Shown: positions 1 to 8,822, counted from the stretch's first letter. The stretch is 64,000 nt of DNA from an uncultured Thiotrichaceae bacterium (GCA_937925855.1 CALAMO010000020.1:62001-126000); one strand, 5' to 3'. The notes: generated from the letters alone by a model not told the origin. Made by a program: numbers and translations.

Positions 1-1195
1 CAATGAGCGCCCAAGTTTCTTTGGGATCCCACGACCAGTAGCCGCCCCAGGCTTCTGCCGCCCACATTGCGCCAAGAATCGTTGCGATAGTGAAGAAAGC
101 AAAACCCAGTGCTATAGACTTATAGCTAATATCATCCAGCATTTCCAGCGTGGGGAAGCCGCGCTGTGCTCTTTCAGTTAAACACAGCCAGCCCAAGAGG
201 CTTAGCGCTGCGGTGGCAATCAGGCTGGTTTGTGCCGCGCTGAATAAAGCCGCAGTGTCCCAGACAAAGCCAGTGTCTTTACTGTAGATGGTGGTGAGGA
301 ATAACCAGATAAAGCTCACCAGAAAAATAAGCGCCGGTACCAGGACAGCCAATAGGCGTGACGGATGCTGGTAATGATGCCTAAGCAAGTAGGCCACGCT
401 GACCATCGCTGAGAGCGCAAAAGCACCGTAGCCGACAAAATTAGCCGGGACGTGAATCTTCATCCAATAGCTTTTCAAGGCGGGCACCAGCGGCTGAATT
501 TCATGAGCGCCCCGATCAAAGCTATACCACAGCAGAAACGCAACGGCGGCGCTGATCACCAGCAATACGAAGCCACCCATTGCCCGGCTGCGGTACTTAG
601 CTTCGTAGTACATGTACAGCATGCCCGTAATCAAACAGAACAGGATAAATACTTCGTACAGATTACTGACCGGGATATGACCAAATTCGGGGTCAACCAG
701 ATAAGATTCATACCAGCGCACCATCAGGCCAACAAAGCCCATGGTGATTGCGACCCAGGTCATGGCCGAGGCGGTTTTTCCAATGAAGGCGTTCGTCGTC
801 AGCAGCGCCGCGAAATAAAAGACTGTCGCCAGCACAAACAAGGCGCTCATCCACATCACGGCGGACTGGCTTGAGAATAGATATTTCAGGCCAAAGACCT
901 GATCTGCATTGGCATAATCACTGCCATACAGCCAGATACCCAGCAAACTCAGCAGCGTGACCGCAATGCTCAGCGGTTGAAACGCGCGCCAGTACCAACC
1001 CAGTGCAATCATGGCGGGAGCAGTGAGTACCAGAATGCCCTGTTCATATACGTCCATATAAGCGGCGTAGCGCACGAACACAAAAGCCGCTCCTGCAATG
1101 ACGAGTGCGGCCCATAGCCAGTCATTTAGGCGGAGGCGCTGCGTTAAGCTTGGACGACTAATGATTTCTTGCATGGCGTCTTGTGGAACAGACAT
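1..1195 (-). CDS. ccsA: System II cytochrome c biogenesis protein CcsA/ResC (C-terminus cut by window edge)
   Basis: Integral membrane partner of ResB in System II cytochrome c maturation. It carries heme to the periplasmic face and joins it to CXXCH apocytochromes. 398 codons run from the ATG at 1195 to the window edge. The visible part is a series of hydrophobic helices and ends in the tryptophan-rich heme-handling WWD motif, read as WGGYWSWDPKETW at positions 9-47, which is diagnostic of the CcmC/CcmF/CcsA superfamily. The start lies 3 nt after the resB stop, so the two genes are probably co-transcribed and translationally coupled. The last transmembrane helices lie outside the window. Confidence 0.9.
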   Translation of the reverse strand, partial: MSVPQDAMQEIISRPSLTQRLRLNDWLWAALVIAGAAFVFVRYAAYMDVYEQGILVLTAPAMIALGWYWRAFQPLSIAVTLLSLLGIWLYGSDYANADQVFGLKYLFSSQSAVMWMSALFVLATVFYFAALLTTNAFIGKTASAMTWVAITMGFVGLMVRWYESYLVDPEFGHIPVSNLYEVFILFCLITGMLYMYYEAKYRSRAMGGFVLLVISAAVAFLLWYSFDRGAHEIQPLVPALKSYWMKIHVPANFVGYGAFALSAMVSVAYLLRHHYQHPSRLLAVLVPALIFLVSFIWLFLTTIYSKDTGFVWDTAALFSAAQTSLIATAALSLLGWLCLTERAQRGFPTLEMLDDISYKSIALGFAFFTIATILGAMWAAEAWGGYWSWDPKETWALI

Positions 1196-1198
1196 GGT

Positions 1199-3181
1199 CT
1201 AACCTCTTTTGGTTAATGCGTGCTCAAAGGCATGGCTGATGCGTTGAAAATAGCTGCTGAACTCTTTTTGCTGACGGTTGGTTGAACCGGCGAGAATGAC
1301 TTCGGTTTGGCCGTCGTCCAGTGGTTTCATATAAACCCAGATTCTACGTTGCGCTATGTAGAACAGTAGAAAGACCCCAATCATTAGCAGGGTGCTCCCC
1401 AGATACACCACGTTCTTGCCGGGAGAGCGGGTGATTTGTAAACCGGAGGCTTCAATATGTTTGAAGCTGGTCATTTGAATGTACCAGGGCGAGCCATAAA
1501 AGGGCAGATTGGCAATGGCACTCAGGCTGTCGTCGAAGAAGGCCCAGTCGGCGTCGTCGAGTTCGGTTTTACCAAGGGCAGCGAGCGTAGCGCTATAAGC
1601 GCTGCGTAAGCTGGCCTGGAGCACATTGAGGAAAGCCTCAGAAACCTGTTGGCGCTGATCTTCAGGGAAGCGCGCCGCAATATCCTCGGTGATGCCATCA
1701 AAGCCGTCGGATACGAATAATTGTGTCAGCCTGATCATGGATGCGATGACCTGACGCTGTACGCCGTCATTGGCCATTTGTGCATTCTGCATCGATGCTT
1801 GTGTCGTATCGGTCGCAGCCTGCCGCACAAAAGCTTCGTCCTGTAGATTATGCAGGAACTGCATGAACAGCTCGGCGCTGCCTTTTTCATCGGCTGGGAT
1901 ATGTAGGAAACGCTGCGGTTCTGAAGGTGACAGCCTAACTCCACTGAGTAGGTAAGAACGGCCATTCAGCTGCACAGGTGCCATGTAATTAGTGTATTCA
2001 ATGGCTTCGCCCGCCGCGTTGCGTAGCCTAAAAATAAAGCTAGGACCATTATTTTGTTGCTCATCCTCGCCCTGTTCATTAGTGACTTGATTGATATTGA
2101 ACAGACGGAAATTATCTAGTTCTAGCCGAAAGCGCCGGTCGTTGCTATCGGTGAGGTCATATTCCTCGAATATCTTACCAGTCATATCCTGTGTGGCATA
2201 GCGACTGATGAACGGGCGCAGTTTCATCTGGATTTCAGAGCCACCGTCCCCAAAATTGGCCTGATAAATGGTATTTCCTTTGTAAGTCAGCGGGTGGTTC
2301 ACTGCGATGGTTTGTTGCAGCGGTTCAGCTAAATCTGCATCGTGAATCACCAAGTCGCTTTCAAATGACTTGGGTTGCCCCGTGCTGTAGTGTTCGACTC
2401 TGAAGTCCTTCACTTCAATCTGGAAGGGTAGTTTTTGTACGACATAACCATCGCGCACCGGCAGAAAGATAACGTTCGCTCGACTGCCCTCCGGTACGTC
2501 GACAGAGCCGCGGTAGGAGAAATTGCCGGTGGACAGGGTGCTGATTTCTGGCACCTGAGAAGCTGGTATATTGCGGGTTTCTGGGATGACTGCACCGCGC
2601 CACTCTGCGAGCATCATTGGCAGACGGCTATCTAAGAGCCCGCCGAGGCAAATAATAATAATGCCGATATGGGTCAGCCAGTAGCCCCATTTATTGGCGT
2701 GACCTTTCATCCCGGCAAGGACGGTATGTTGCTCGCCACTATGTTGGCGGAAACGGAAACGTTCTGTTTTAAGGGCGCGTTGGGAGCGTTGCTGGATGTC
2801 GTCGACGCTGTACGGGCTAATGAAGCTAACGCTATGGCTCATGACGCGGAGCGACTTTTCTTTAGCGCGTTCTCGATAGCGGGTTAAGTCGCGGAGCATG
2901 CTCGGTGTGTTGCGTACCACACAGGTGGTGGTCGAGATCACCAGGAAGGCCAAAATTAGTAAGAACCATGGTGCGGAATACACATCGTAAAGGCCTAGCT
3001 GGCGAAACATCTCGAACCAAAACTTGCCAAATTTGATTTCGTAGTCGGTGTAGGGCTGGTTTTGTTGCAGAACGGTGCCGATAATAGAAGCAATCGCTAA
3101 CGCAACCAACAAGGTAATGGCCAGGCTCATAGAGCCAAGGAAGTCAATGGTGCTGTAGCGCGATTTACGGCTTGCTTTCAT
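1199..3181 (-). CDS. resB: System II cytochrome c biogenesis protein ResB/CcsB
   Basis: Membrane component of the ResB-CcsA cytochrome c synthetase. The 660-residue product has hydrophobic segments at about residues 15-37 and 70-90, a further one near residue 165 (starting at HANKWGYWLTHIG), a large periplasmic domain, and a final helix near the C-terminus (VVYLGSTLLMIGVFLLFYI), the usual ResB layout. I chose the ATG at 3181 because the protein then begins just before the first helix. A GTG at 3250 would add 23 residues unlike the family. No strong ribosome site is visible at either. It lies directly upstream of ccsA, and cytochrome c4, a likely client, is encoded just upstream. Confidence 0.9.
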   Translation of the reverse strand: MKASRKSRYSTIDFLGSMSLAITLLVALAIASIIGTVLQQNQPYTDYEIKFGKFWFEMFRQLGLYDVYSAPWFLLILAFLVISTTTCVVRNTPSMLRDLTRYRERAKEKSLRVMSHSVSFISPYSVDDIQQRSQRALKTERFRFRQHSGEQHTVLAGMKGHANKWGYWLTHIGIIIICLGGLLDSRLPMMLAEWRGAVIPETRNIPASQVPEISTLSTGNFSYRGSVDVPEGSRANVIFLPVRDGYVVQKLPFQIEVKDFRVEHYSTGQPKSFESDLVIHDADLAEPLQQTIAVNHPLTYKGNTIYQANFGDGGSEIQMKLRPFISRYATQDMTGKIFEEYDLTDSNDRRFRLELDNFRLFNINQVTNEQGEDEQQNNGPSFIFRLRNAAGEAIEYTNYMAPVQLNGRSYLLSGVRLSPSEPQRFLHIPADEKGSAELFMQFLHNLQDEAFVRQAATDTTQASMQNAQMANDGVQRQVIASMIRLTQLFVSDGFDGITEDIAARFPEDQRQQVSEAFLNVLQASLRSAYSATLAALGKTELDDADWAFFDDSLSAIANLPFYGSPWYIQMTSFKHIEASGLQITRSPGKNVVYLGSTLLMIGVFLLFYIAQRRIWVYMKPLDDGQTEVILAGSTNRQQKEFSSYFQRISHAFEHALTKRG

Positions 3182-3348
3182 GGCGGAATGTTGTCTGTTC
3201 TGGCTCTGCAAAAGTATGGACAGTGCTTGGCTGTTGCGGGCTGTCCACACTTGCTAAGCATAAAGGGTGGACATTGCCACCCTTCTGCCTAAACATAAAA
3301 TAACCTCAGTGAAGGCCCGCCTTCACCTTGCTCAGGTACGGGTAGACC

Positions 3349-3987
3349 TTATTGCAGGCCTGCAACATATTCAGCTACGGCTTGCATTTCTTCTTTACTC
3401 ATTTTAGCAGCAATATTGCGCATCATTTGAGCGGGATCATTGGCGCGTTCGCCAGCGCTGAACGCCTCTAATTGCAGCACCGTGTATTGAGCGTGCTGCC
3501 CGGCTAGTGATGGGAACTTAGCCTTTGGGTTGCCGTTGCCATTCGGGCCGTGACAAGCCGCACAGGCCGCTACGCCGGATGAGTTATTGCCGCCTTTGTA
3601 AATCATACGGCCCAACTCAACTTTGTCAGCAGCGGCGGTGCCCTTGCTGGGCTTTTGACTGGCATAGTAGGCGGCTAAATCAGCCATATCCTGTTCGCTC
3701 AGCGGCATGACCATGCCATTCATTGATGCGTTGCTGCGATGGTTGGGACTATCCGGGTCAGCCTTAAAGTTCATCAGCTGTTTTAGCAGATAGGCCTCAC
3801 CCTGTCCGGCGAGTTTGGGCCATTCGGGGTTGCTGCTGTTGCCGTCGGCACCATGGCAGGCAACGCAGGTGGCTGATTTGGCTTTGCCTGCTGCGGGATC
3901 GCCAGTCAGTTCATGCCCGTCGGCCAGCGCCGTCGCTGAGAGGCTGGTGACCAGACCGGCCAGCGCCACAATAAGTATATGTTTCAT
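3349..3987 (-). CDS. Diheme cytochrome c4
   Basis: Periplasmic electron carrier with two fused class I cytochrome c domains, typically feeding terminal oxidases. The 212-residue product has a signal peptide ending near ALA-DG (residue 22) and two heme sites, CVACH at 41-45 and CAACH at 142-146. Methionine-containing segments (NGMVMPL and MMRNIAAKM) can supply the axial ligands. Length and spacing are those of cytochrome c4. The ATG is preceded by an AGGAG-type ribosome site. Its place beside resB/ccsA fits a cytochrome c production locus. Confidence 0.92.
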   Translation of the reverse strand: MKHILIVALAGLVTSLSATALADGHELTGDPAAGKAKSATCVACHGADGNSSNPEWPKLAGQGEAYLLKQLMNFKADPDSPNHRSNASMNGMVMPLSEQDMADLAAYYASQKPSKGTAAADKVELGRMIYKGGNNSSGVAACAACHGPNGNGNPKAKFPSLAGQHAQYTVLQLEAFSAGERANDPAQMMRNIAAKMSKEEMQAVAEYVAGLQ

Positions 3988-4186
3988 TAACGTGCTCCTA
4001 AAACATCTCTGAGAAAGCTGTAAATTCGCTTGCCAGCGAGCTGTGCAAAAGTATAGTGTGCAAACCCTAATGGGCCATGCTATCGCAGCCCGCCGCCTGC
4101 TGCAAAATGACGGGATTGTATATCACTTTCGGTCTGTGTGCTGCAAAATAATCCGACGCTCAAACCTACCGGAGACTTCTTATCAG

Positions 4187-4780
4187 ATGAATGCCTATTT
4201 TCAGCAAGCGACCTTTACGCAAAGTGCGACGACGGGTCGAACCTTGCCGCCTGAAACGGGTGTGGAAATTGCGTTTGCAGGCCGTTCAAACTCAGGCAAG
4301 TCGAGTACGATAAACCGAGTCTGTTCACAAAAGTCGCTGGCACGTACCAGTAAAACGCCGGGGCGCACGCAGTTGATTAATTTTTTCGCCCTGCCGGATG
4401 GGGCGCAGCTGGTTGATTTGCCGGGCTACGGCTATGCCAAAGTGCCGGAGGCGGTTAAGTTGCAGTGGCAGCAGTTTATTGAAGCTTATCTGGTGGAGCG
4501 CACAACGCTAAAAGGCTTAATTATCGTGATGGATATCCGGCATCCGCTAACAGCCTTTGATCAAGCGTTGCTAGATTGGGCAGAGCAGCGCGATTTGGCG
4601 ACGCATATCGTGCTGAATAAAGCCGACAAGTTGAAGCGCGGGCCAGGTAAAGCAACGCTATTACAGGTGCAGAAGGCACTGCAACAACGGCAGCTAGTGA
4701 CGTCGGTTCAGCTGTTTTCGGCGCATAATGGGGTGGGTTTGGATGAATTGTGGGGACAGCTCACGCACTGGTTAGCGTAA
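4187..4780 (+). CDS. engB: Ribosome biogenesis GTPase EngB (YsxC/YihA)
   Basis: Essential small GTPase needed for assembly of the large ribosomal subunit. The 197-residue product has a clear G1 P-loop (AGRSNSGKSS), a TPGRTQ switch I, G3 (DLPGYGYAKV) and G4 (NKADK). The ATG at 4187 follows a GGAG 12 nt upstream and gives the usual EngB N-terminus. The longer open frame from 4043 adds 48 unlikely residues. It is divergent from cytochrome c4. Confidence 0.93.
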   Translation: MNAYFQQATFTQSATTGRTLPPETGVEIAFAGRSNSGKSSTINRVCSQKSLARTSKTPGRTQLINFFALPDGAQLVDLPGYGYAKVPEAVKLQWQQFIEAYLVERTTLKGLIIVMDIRHPLTAFDQALLDWAEQRDLATHIVLNKADKLKRGPGKATLLQVQKALQQRQLVTSVQLFSAHNGVGLDELWGQLTHWLA

Positions 4781-4862
4781 CGTGGTTTGCACTAGGCAAT
4801 TGATCTGTGGGGATAGTTTGCACAATTCAGTATAAATTCAGTTTTGTGCGGGTAACGTGTTC

Positions 4863-5131
4863 TAAAAAAAGGAACCCCGGCCAAACAGGGGGTCTAAAAG
4901 CCGGGGTTTAATAAACAGGTCTGGATTGGGGAAACCAAACCTGTGTCTGCGAAAGAAATCCAGCGACGCCGGGCTTTAGCGTACTAAATGCTGTCATTCT
5001 GTATCTCGCAGAATCTTCAATTCAACTTACCAAGTATTCATCTGCACCCCATCCATGATGAAGTCCATTGACTAAAGATGAACGCAGGCTGTACGAACCA
5101 CACTCTATATCACTTTTTTGAGATTTTCAAA
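4863..5131 (-). ncRNA. Possible small RNA in the engB/degS-like gap
   Basis: The 380-nt gap between engB and the protease holds no credible ORF. On the minus strand it has a promoter-like pair TTTGAA (5131-5126) and TATAGA (5109-5104) with 16-nt spacing, a hairpin (ACAGGT/ACCTGT arms around 4915-4944) and the terminator at 4864-4908. This would give a transcript of about 235 nt. This is inference from sequence signals only. I see no match to a known RNA family. Confidence 0.25.
4864..4908 (-). terminator. Rho-independent terminator
   Basis: A 9-bp stem (AACCCCGGC 4873-4881 paired with GCCGGGGTT 4900-4908, 18-nt loop) is followed on the minus strand by CC and seven T. It would end leftward transcripts from the degS-like gene or from a separate intergenic transcript. 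It may also slow rightward engB transcription, which stops 83 nt before the T run. Confidence 0.75.
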
Positions 5132-5160
5132 GGTTAATCTACTCTTAACTCAGAAAAATG

Positions 5161-6288
5161 CTAATTATTTTCCCAAAATGGTTTCTGTTCAGTAGCGGGT
5201 ACTGGGATAGGGATAGCCTGACCAATGCTTGTCTGTGCAGTGCGTGCGGCCCCGGCGCGTAAGTAAACAATATTCAGTCTTGAGCCGACACGCATCGAGC
5301 CAATCAAACTTTTTACGTCGCTTGCCCCACTAATTTCTGAGTTATTTAGCCGCACTATAACGTCACCCGCTTGTAAGCCCGCCAGATCAGCTGAAGATGA
5401 GGGGAAAACTCGTTCGATCAGCGCGCCTTTATTGGCGGGGAGGCCAACAGCGCGCGCAGTGCGTGGATCAACGTTACTGACCTCGATACCCAGTAAGCCA
5501 CGCTCAACCTGACCGAAACGTACGATTTGGTCGATAATGCCTGCAGTAGTATTAATGGGGATTGCAAAGCCAATGCCGATATTGCCGCCGCTTTGTCCGC
5601 CTAGGATGGCGGTGTTAATGCCAATAAGCTCACCGCGCAGATTAATCAGCGCACCACCAGAGTTGCCGAGATTGATTGAAGCATCGGTTTGGATGAAATC
5701 TTCATATTCCCCAATGCCAGGGTTGCGGTGTAAAGCACTAATAATGCCTGAGGTGACAGATTGGCCTATACCGTAGGGGTTGCCAATAGCAACAACAAAA
5801 TCGCCGACCTTGAGCTGATCTGAGTTGCCGAAGCGAATCGCGGTTAGGCGTCCTGGTGGAATGCCGATAATTGCCAAATCGGCTTTGGGGTCAGTGCCGA
5901 TAATGCGGGCAACATATTTTCTGCCGTCATTCAGGGTGACGTTAATACGGTCTGCGCCTTCTAAAACGTGAAAGTTGGTGAGAATATGACCGTGTTTCGC
6001 GTGGATAATGACGCCAGAGCCAGTACCGTCTATACGACGTTCATTGTCCATATTGTTGAAGAATCGTTTAAAAAACGGATCGTTAACTAGGGATTCATCT
6101 ATTTTTTGTCGGCCTTCGGTGGTGATGTTGACAACTGAGGGGGTAACACGCTCAAGCATAGGCGATAAGGAGGGTAATGCTTGGCCGTTTACACTTTTGG
6201 GCAGCGCACCTGCGTGGGTGATTGCTGCCGCACTAAGGTGCAATGCCAGCAAAGTCATCAAAAATTTTTTAATAATTGCGGATGCCAT
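5161..6288 (-). CDS. DegS/AlgW-like HtrA family serine endoprotease
   Basis: Envelope serine protease of the trypsin-like HtrA family. The 375-residue product has an N-terminal hydrophobic segment (signal anchor or signal peptide, possible cleavage after THA at 24-26), a protease domain with the triad H107 (TNFHV), D137 (KADLAI) and S210 (GNSGGA), and a single PDZ domain at about 250-355. One PDZ and this length match DegS/AlgW, which trigger the sigma-E response, rather than two-PDZ DegP/DegQ. The ATG at 6288 has AGGA 8 nt upstream. The ATG at 6324 has no ribosome site. No rse genes are adjacent, so the sigma-E role is inferred. Confidence 0.88.
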   Translation of the reverse strand: MASAIIKKFLMTLLALHLSAAAITHAGALPKSVNGQALPSLSPMLERVTPSVVNITTEGRQKIDESLVNDPFFKRFFNNMDNERRIDGTGSGVIIHAKHGHILTNFHVLEGADRINVTLNDGRKYVARIIGTDPKADLAIIGIPPGRLTAIRFGNSDQLKVGDFVVAIGNPYGIGQSVTSGIISALHRNPGIGEYEDFIQTDASINLGNSGGALINLRGELIGINTAILGGQSGGNIGIGFAIPINTTAGIIDQIVRFGQVERGLLGIEVSNVDPRTARAVGLPANKGALIERVFPSSSADLAGLQAGDVIVRLNNSEISGASDVKSLIGSMRVGSRLNIVYLRAGAARTAQTSIGQAIPIPVPATEQKPFWENN

Positions 6289-6446
6289 TGTTTTTCCTGG
6301 GTGATGCGTGATGCTGTTGATCATAGTTATTTTATCTGCGCGTAATCAACATGCCAAATATTTTGCGGTTTGTCCGCCAGTAACGCATTAAGCATTTTCT
6401 GATTAAGGCTTATTATCTCAAATTTTTACGCAAATTTATTTATTTT

Positions 6447-6608
6447 CGTTAAACGCGCACTATGAGGATGAATTTTCGGCATTAATGGGTCGTCCACCTG
6501 CGTTAAATGTGCGATACGAGAGGGGATTTTCGACGTTGAGGTGTAGCCCATCTGCATTAAGCGCGCGTTGAGAGAGTGAGCTGCTGGCATTGATGTATGG
6601 CCCATCTG
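6447..6608. repeat. Three tandem 54-bp degenerate repeats
   Basis: Units begin at 6447, 6501 and 6555, each with a CGTTAA or CATTAA start and a GTCCACCT or GCCCATCT end. A fourth partial unit starts at 6609. Spacing is exactly 54 bp, so no indels have built up despite many substitutions. On the minus strand one frame (6611-6426) stays open through all units as three related 18-residue blocks, but there is no evidence it is translated. The rest of the 6289-6734 gap shows nothing recognisable. Confidence 0.8.
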
Positions 6609-6734
6609 CACTTTGCTATCATGTGATAAGCACGGGTGTGAAGCGATTTTGCCCCGGTGTGTCTATGAATCTCCGGCTTGCAGCATTATAAATGCTGAGC
6701 AGGTCACCAATAACCGCTAATGGAGCGTGCGAGT

Positions 6735-7961
6735 ATGGTCAACACAGTTAGCAGGCGTAGCTTTGTTAAGTTCATGGGGGCTGGTGTGGCAATGCCTTTG
6801 GCCGCTTGTGGAGGTGGTTCTTCAGGCGGTAGTGGTACCTCCTATACTTCCAATACGAGCGCGACCGCTACGCCTAGCCCCAGCCCAACTAGCACTGCTG
6901 CTACCACCTCGCCTAGTCCCAGCCCGACAAGCACCGCTGCTGTTAGCCTCAGCGACCGATGGTTTATGCCCGACGAGTCCGCCTCACATCGCTGTACCTG
7001 GATGGCGTTTGGTGCCCGTTCCACCGTGTGGGGTAACTCGCTGTTGCCTGCGGTACAGGAAAACCTAGGGCTAATCGCCCGCACGTTGGTTGAGTTTGAG
7101 CCGGTGCGCATGCTGGTGCGTCAGGTTGATGTGGCGCGGGCACGTAATCTGTGCGGTTCGCAGGTCGAGTTGATTGTTGCCGATTTGGATGATTTGTGGA
7201 TGCGCGATAGCGGGCCGGTTTTTGTGCGCAATGAAACCGGTGCGCTGGCCGGCGTCGATTTTAATTTTAACGGCTGGGGCAATAAGCAGGCGCATGCAAA
7301 CGATGCCAAAGTGGCTGCTAGAGTTATTAATCTAGCCAATGCGACGCCTGTGCGGTCTTCGTTAGTGCTAGAGGGGGGCGGTATTGAGGTTGATGGTGAG
7401 GGCACAGCACTCGTGACGGAAAGCTGCGTGCTAAATGCTAATCGTAATCCGGGTGTTAGCAAGGCTCAGTGCGAAGCCGAATTAAAGCGCGTTCTGGGTT
7501 TAAAGAAAATTATCTGGTTGCCGGGTATCGCCGGGCGCGATATTACTGACGGACATACTGATTTTTACGCACGCTTTCTTAAGCCCGGCGCGGTAGTGGC
7601 GGCGTTGGAAACAGATGTTAACCAGTATGATTATCAGGTGACGCGCCAGCATCTCGCCATTCTGCGTAATGCGACGGACGCACAGGGCCGAGCGTTGGAT
7701 GTGGTGACATTAGCGGTGCCGAGCACGATTCGGCCACAATTTGCTACGGCGGAATTTGCGCCGGGATACATCAATTATTATGTGGCCAACGGGGTGCTGC
7801 TGCTGCCACAGTTCGGCGACGCGAATGCCGACGCTGAGGCGCAGCTGGTATTAGGGGAATCCTATCCAGGGCGGGAGGTGATTGCGCTCAATGTGGATGC
7901 AATTGCGGCTGGTGGCGGCGGTATTCATTGCGCCACTCAGCAGGAGCCGGTGCGAGTATAG
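6735..7961 (+). CDS. Exported agmatine deiminase (PAD-porph family), Tat lipoprotein
   Basis: Predicted to hydrolyse agmatine to N-carbamoylputrescine and ammonia. The 408-residue product carries family signatures: DLWMRDSGP, LEGGG, GHTDF and the catalytic cysteine in GGGGIHCATQQEP near the C-terminus. The N-terminus has a twin-arginine motif (SRRSFVK) and lipobox (LAAC, C25). A Gly/Ser stretch and a Pro-Ser-Thr linker with two copies of a PSPSPTSTAA repeat follow. It should therefore act as a lipid-anchored protein outside the cytoplasm, unlike typical cytosolic agmatine deiminases. The ATG at 6735 has GGAG 9 nt upstream. It overlaps the convergent Nudix gene by 25 bp. Other guanidine substrates are possible. 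Confidence 0.85.
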   Translation: MVNTVSRRSFVKFMGAGVAMPLAACGGGSSGGSGTSYTSNTSATATPSPSPTSTAATTSPSPSPTSTAAVSLSDRWFMPDESASHRCTWMAFGARSTVWGNSLLPAVQENLGLIARTLVEFEPVRMLVRQVDVARARNLCGSQVELIVADLDDLWMRDSGPVFVRNETGALAGVDFNFNGWGNKQAHANDAKVAARVINLANATPVRSSLVLEGGGIEVDGEGTALVTESCVLNANRNPGVSKAQCEAELKRVLGLKKIIWLPGIAGRDITDGHTDFYARFLKPGAVVAALETDVNQYDYQVTRQHLAILRNATDAQGRALDVVTLAVPSTIRPQFATAEFAPGYINYYVANGVLLLPQFGDANADAEAQLVLGESYPGREVIALNVDAIAAGGGGIHCATQQEPVRV

Positions 7962-8575
7962 TTATGCCCGTGCGCATGCTGTGACTGTTCTGCTGCGTTG
8001 GGTTGGCGCTGTTTTAAGGCTAACCATTGCAGGGCAATAATCGTCATTGACGCTTTAATTTTACCAGCGTGGAGCCATTCCATCGCGGTTGCCGTTGGAA
8101 TAATGTGGGTGCGAATATCTTCGTTCTCATTTTCTAGACCGTAGATGCCGGGTGTGCTGTTGCTTAAGTCCAAATTTGCATAGTAAATGCTGATGGTCTC
8201 ATCGCTGCCACCAGCGCTGGGATAGTAATCCAATACGTGCTCCACGGTGGATACGGTGCAGCCCGCTTCCTCCAGCGCTTCTCGCTTGGCAACGTCCCCA
8301 TCACTTTCCCCTTCCTCAACCATGCCTGCAATAATTTCCAGCATCCAAGGACCGTTTGGGTCGGCCAGTGCGCCGGGACGAAATTGTTCGATCAATAGAA
8401 TATGGTCAGTCTGTGGGTCGTGTAGCAGAACGGCGACAGCATGGCCGCGCGCCAGCACTTCACGTTTGAATATTGCCGACCAGCCTCCGGCAAAAAGTTG
8501 GTGTTGTAAGGTGTAAACGTGCAGCTTGAAAAAGCCCTGGTGGGGCGTTTGCTGAGTGATCAATTTGAACTTCAT
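7937..8575 (-). CDS. nudF: ADP-ribose pyrophosphatase-like Nudix hydrolase
   Basis: Cytosolic Nudix enzyme expected to cleave ADP-ribose (and related nucleoside diphosphate sugars) to AMP and ribose 5-phosphate. The 212-residue product has the full Nudix box (G-x5-E-x7-REALEEAG) and the upstream segment (LLIEQFRPG) typical of NudF/TrgB. The downstream YYPSAGGSDE stretch is also typical of this subfamily. Its 3' end overlaps the convergent agmatine deiminase gene. Confidence 0.87.
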   Translation of the reverse strand: MKFKLITQQTPHQGFFKLHVYTLQHQLFAGGWSAIFKREVLARGHAVAVLLHDPQTDHILLIEQFRPGALADPNGPWMLEIIAGMVEEGESDGDVAKREALEEAGCTVSTVEHVLDYYPSAGGSDETISIYYANLDLSNSTPGIYGLENENEDIRTHIIPTATAMEWLHAGKIKASMTIIALQWLALKQRQPNAAEQSQHAHGHNYTRTGSC

Positions 8576-8696
8576 TATTGTCCCGCTGTGCTAGCACAAA
8601 TGAATGAGATATTAATGACGGTTTATCTATATCGCCAATATTTGAGGGCTGAAAAGCAATTGATGTGCCGTAAATACCACATTTAAAAGCAGCATT

Positions 8697-8720
8697 TTAG
8701 CATAAATTGTTTTATGCTAA
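8697..8720. promoter_or_regulatory. 24-bp palindrome, candidate operator of the urate module
   Basis: Perfect 10-bp arms TTAGCATAAA and TTTATGCTAA around a 4-nt centre, about 100 nt upstream of the purine permease start and 120 nt from the divergent Nudix start. No T run follows in either direction, so it reads as an operator rather than a terminator. The binding protein is unknown. Confidence 0.55.
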
Positions 8721-8822
8721 TAAAAACTGCTCAATTCAGTCAGTTTCTTACAACAGTACGCGGCGTGAAACTGAGAGTGTTCGCCAGTATTGCGTCTACT
8801 TCAACCTCAGAGGAGGAGTCAA

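Noticed and set aside
4781-5160. Spot 42 RNA near engB
   Set aside because: Spot 42 lies upstream of engB between polA and engB in enterobacteria. This gap is downstream and shows no similarity.
6447-6608. CRISPR array
   Set aside because: The units are contiguous 54-bp degenerate repeats with no separate spacers, and there are no cas genes.
6426-6611. Minus-strand 61-residue frame through the 54-bp repeats as a gene
   Set aside because: There is no ribosome site and no homologue I recognise. The open frame follows from the exact 54-bp period, so I list only the repeat.
7121-7462. Minus-strand 113-residue frame inside the agmatine deiminase gene
   Set aside because: It is a shadow of the conserved plus-strand coding frame, with low-complexity composition and no domain.
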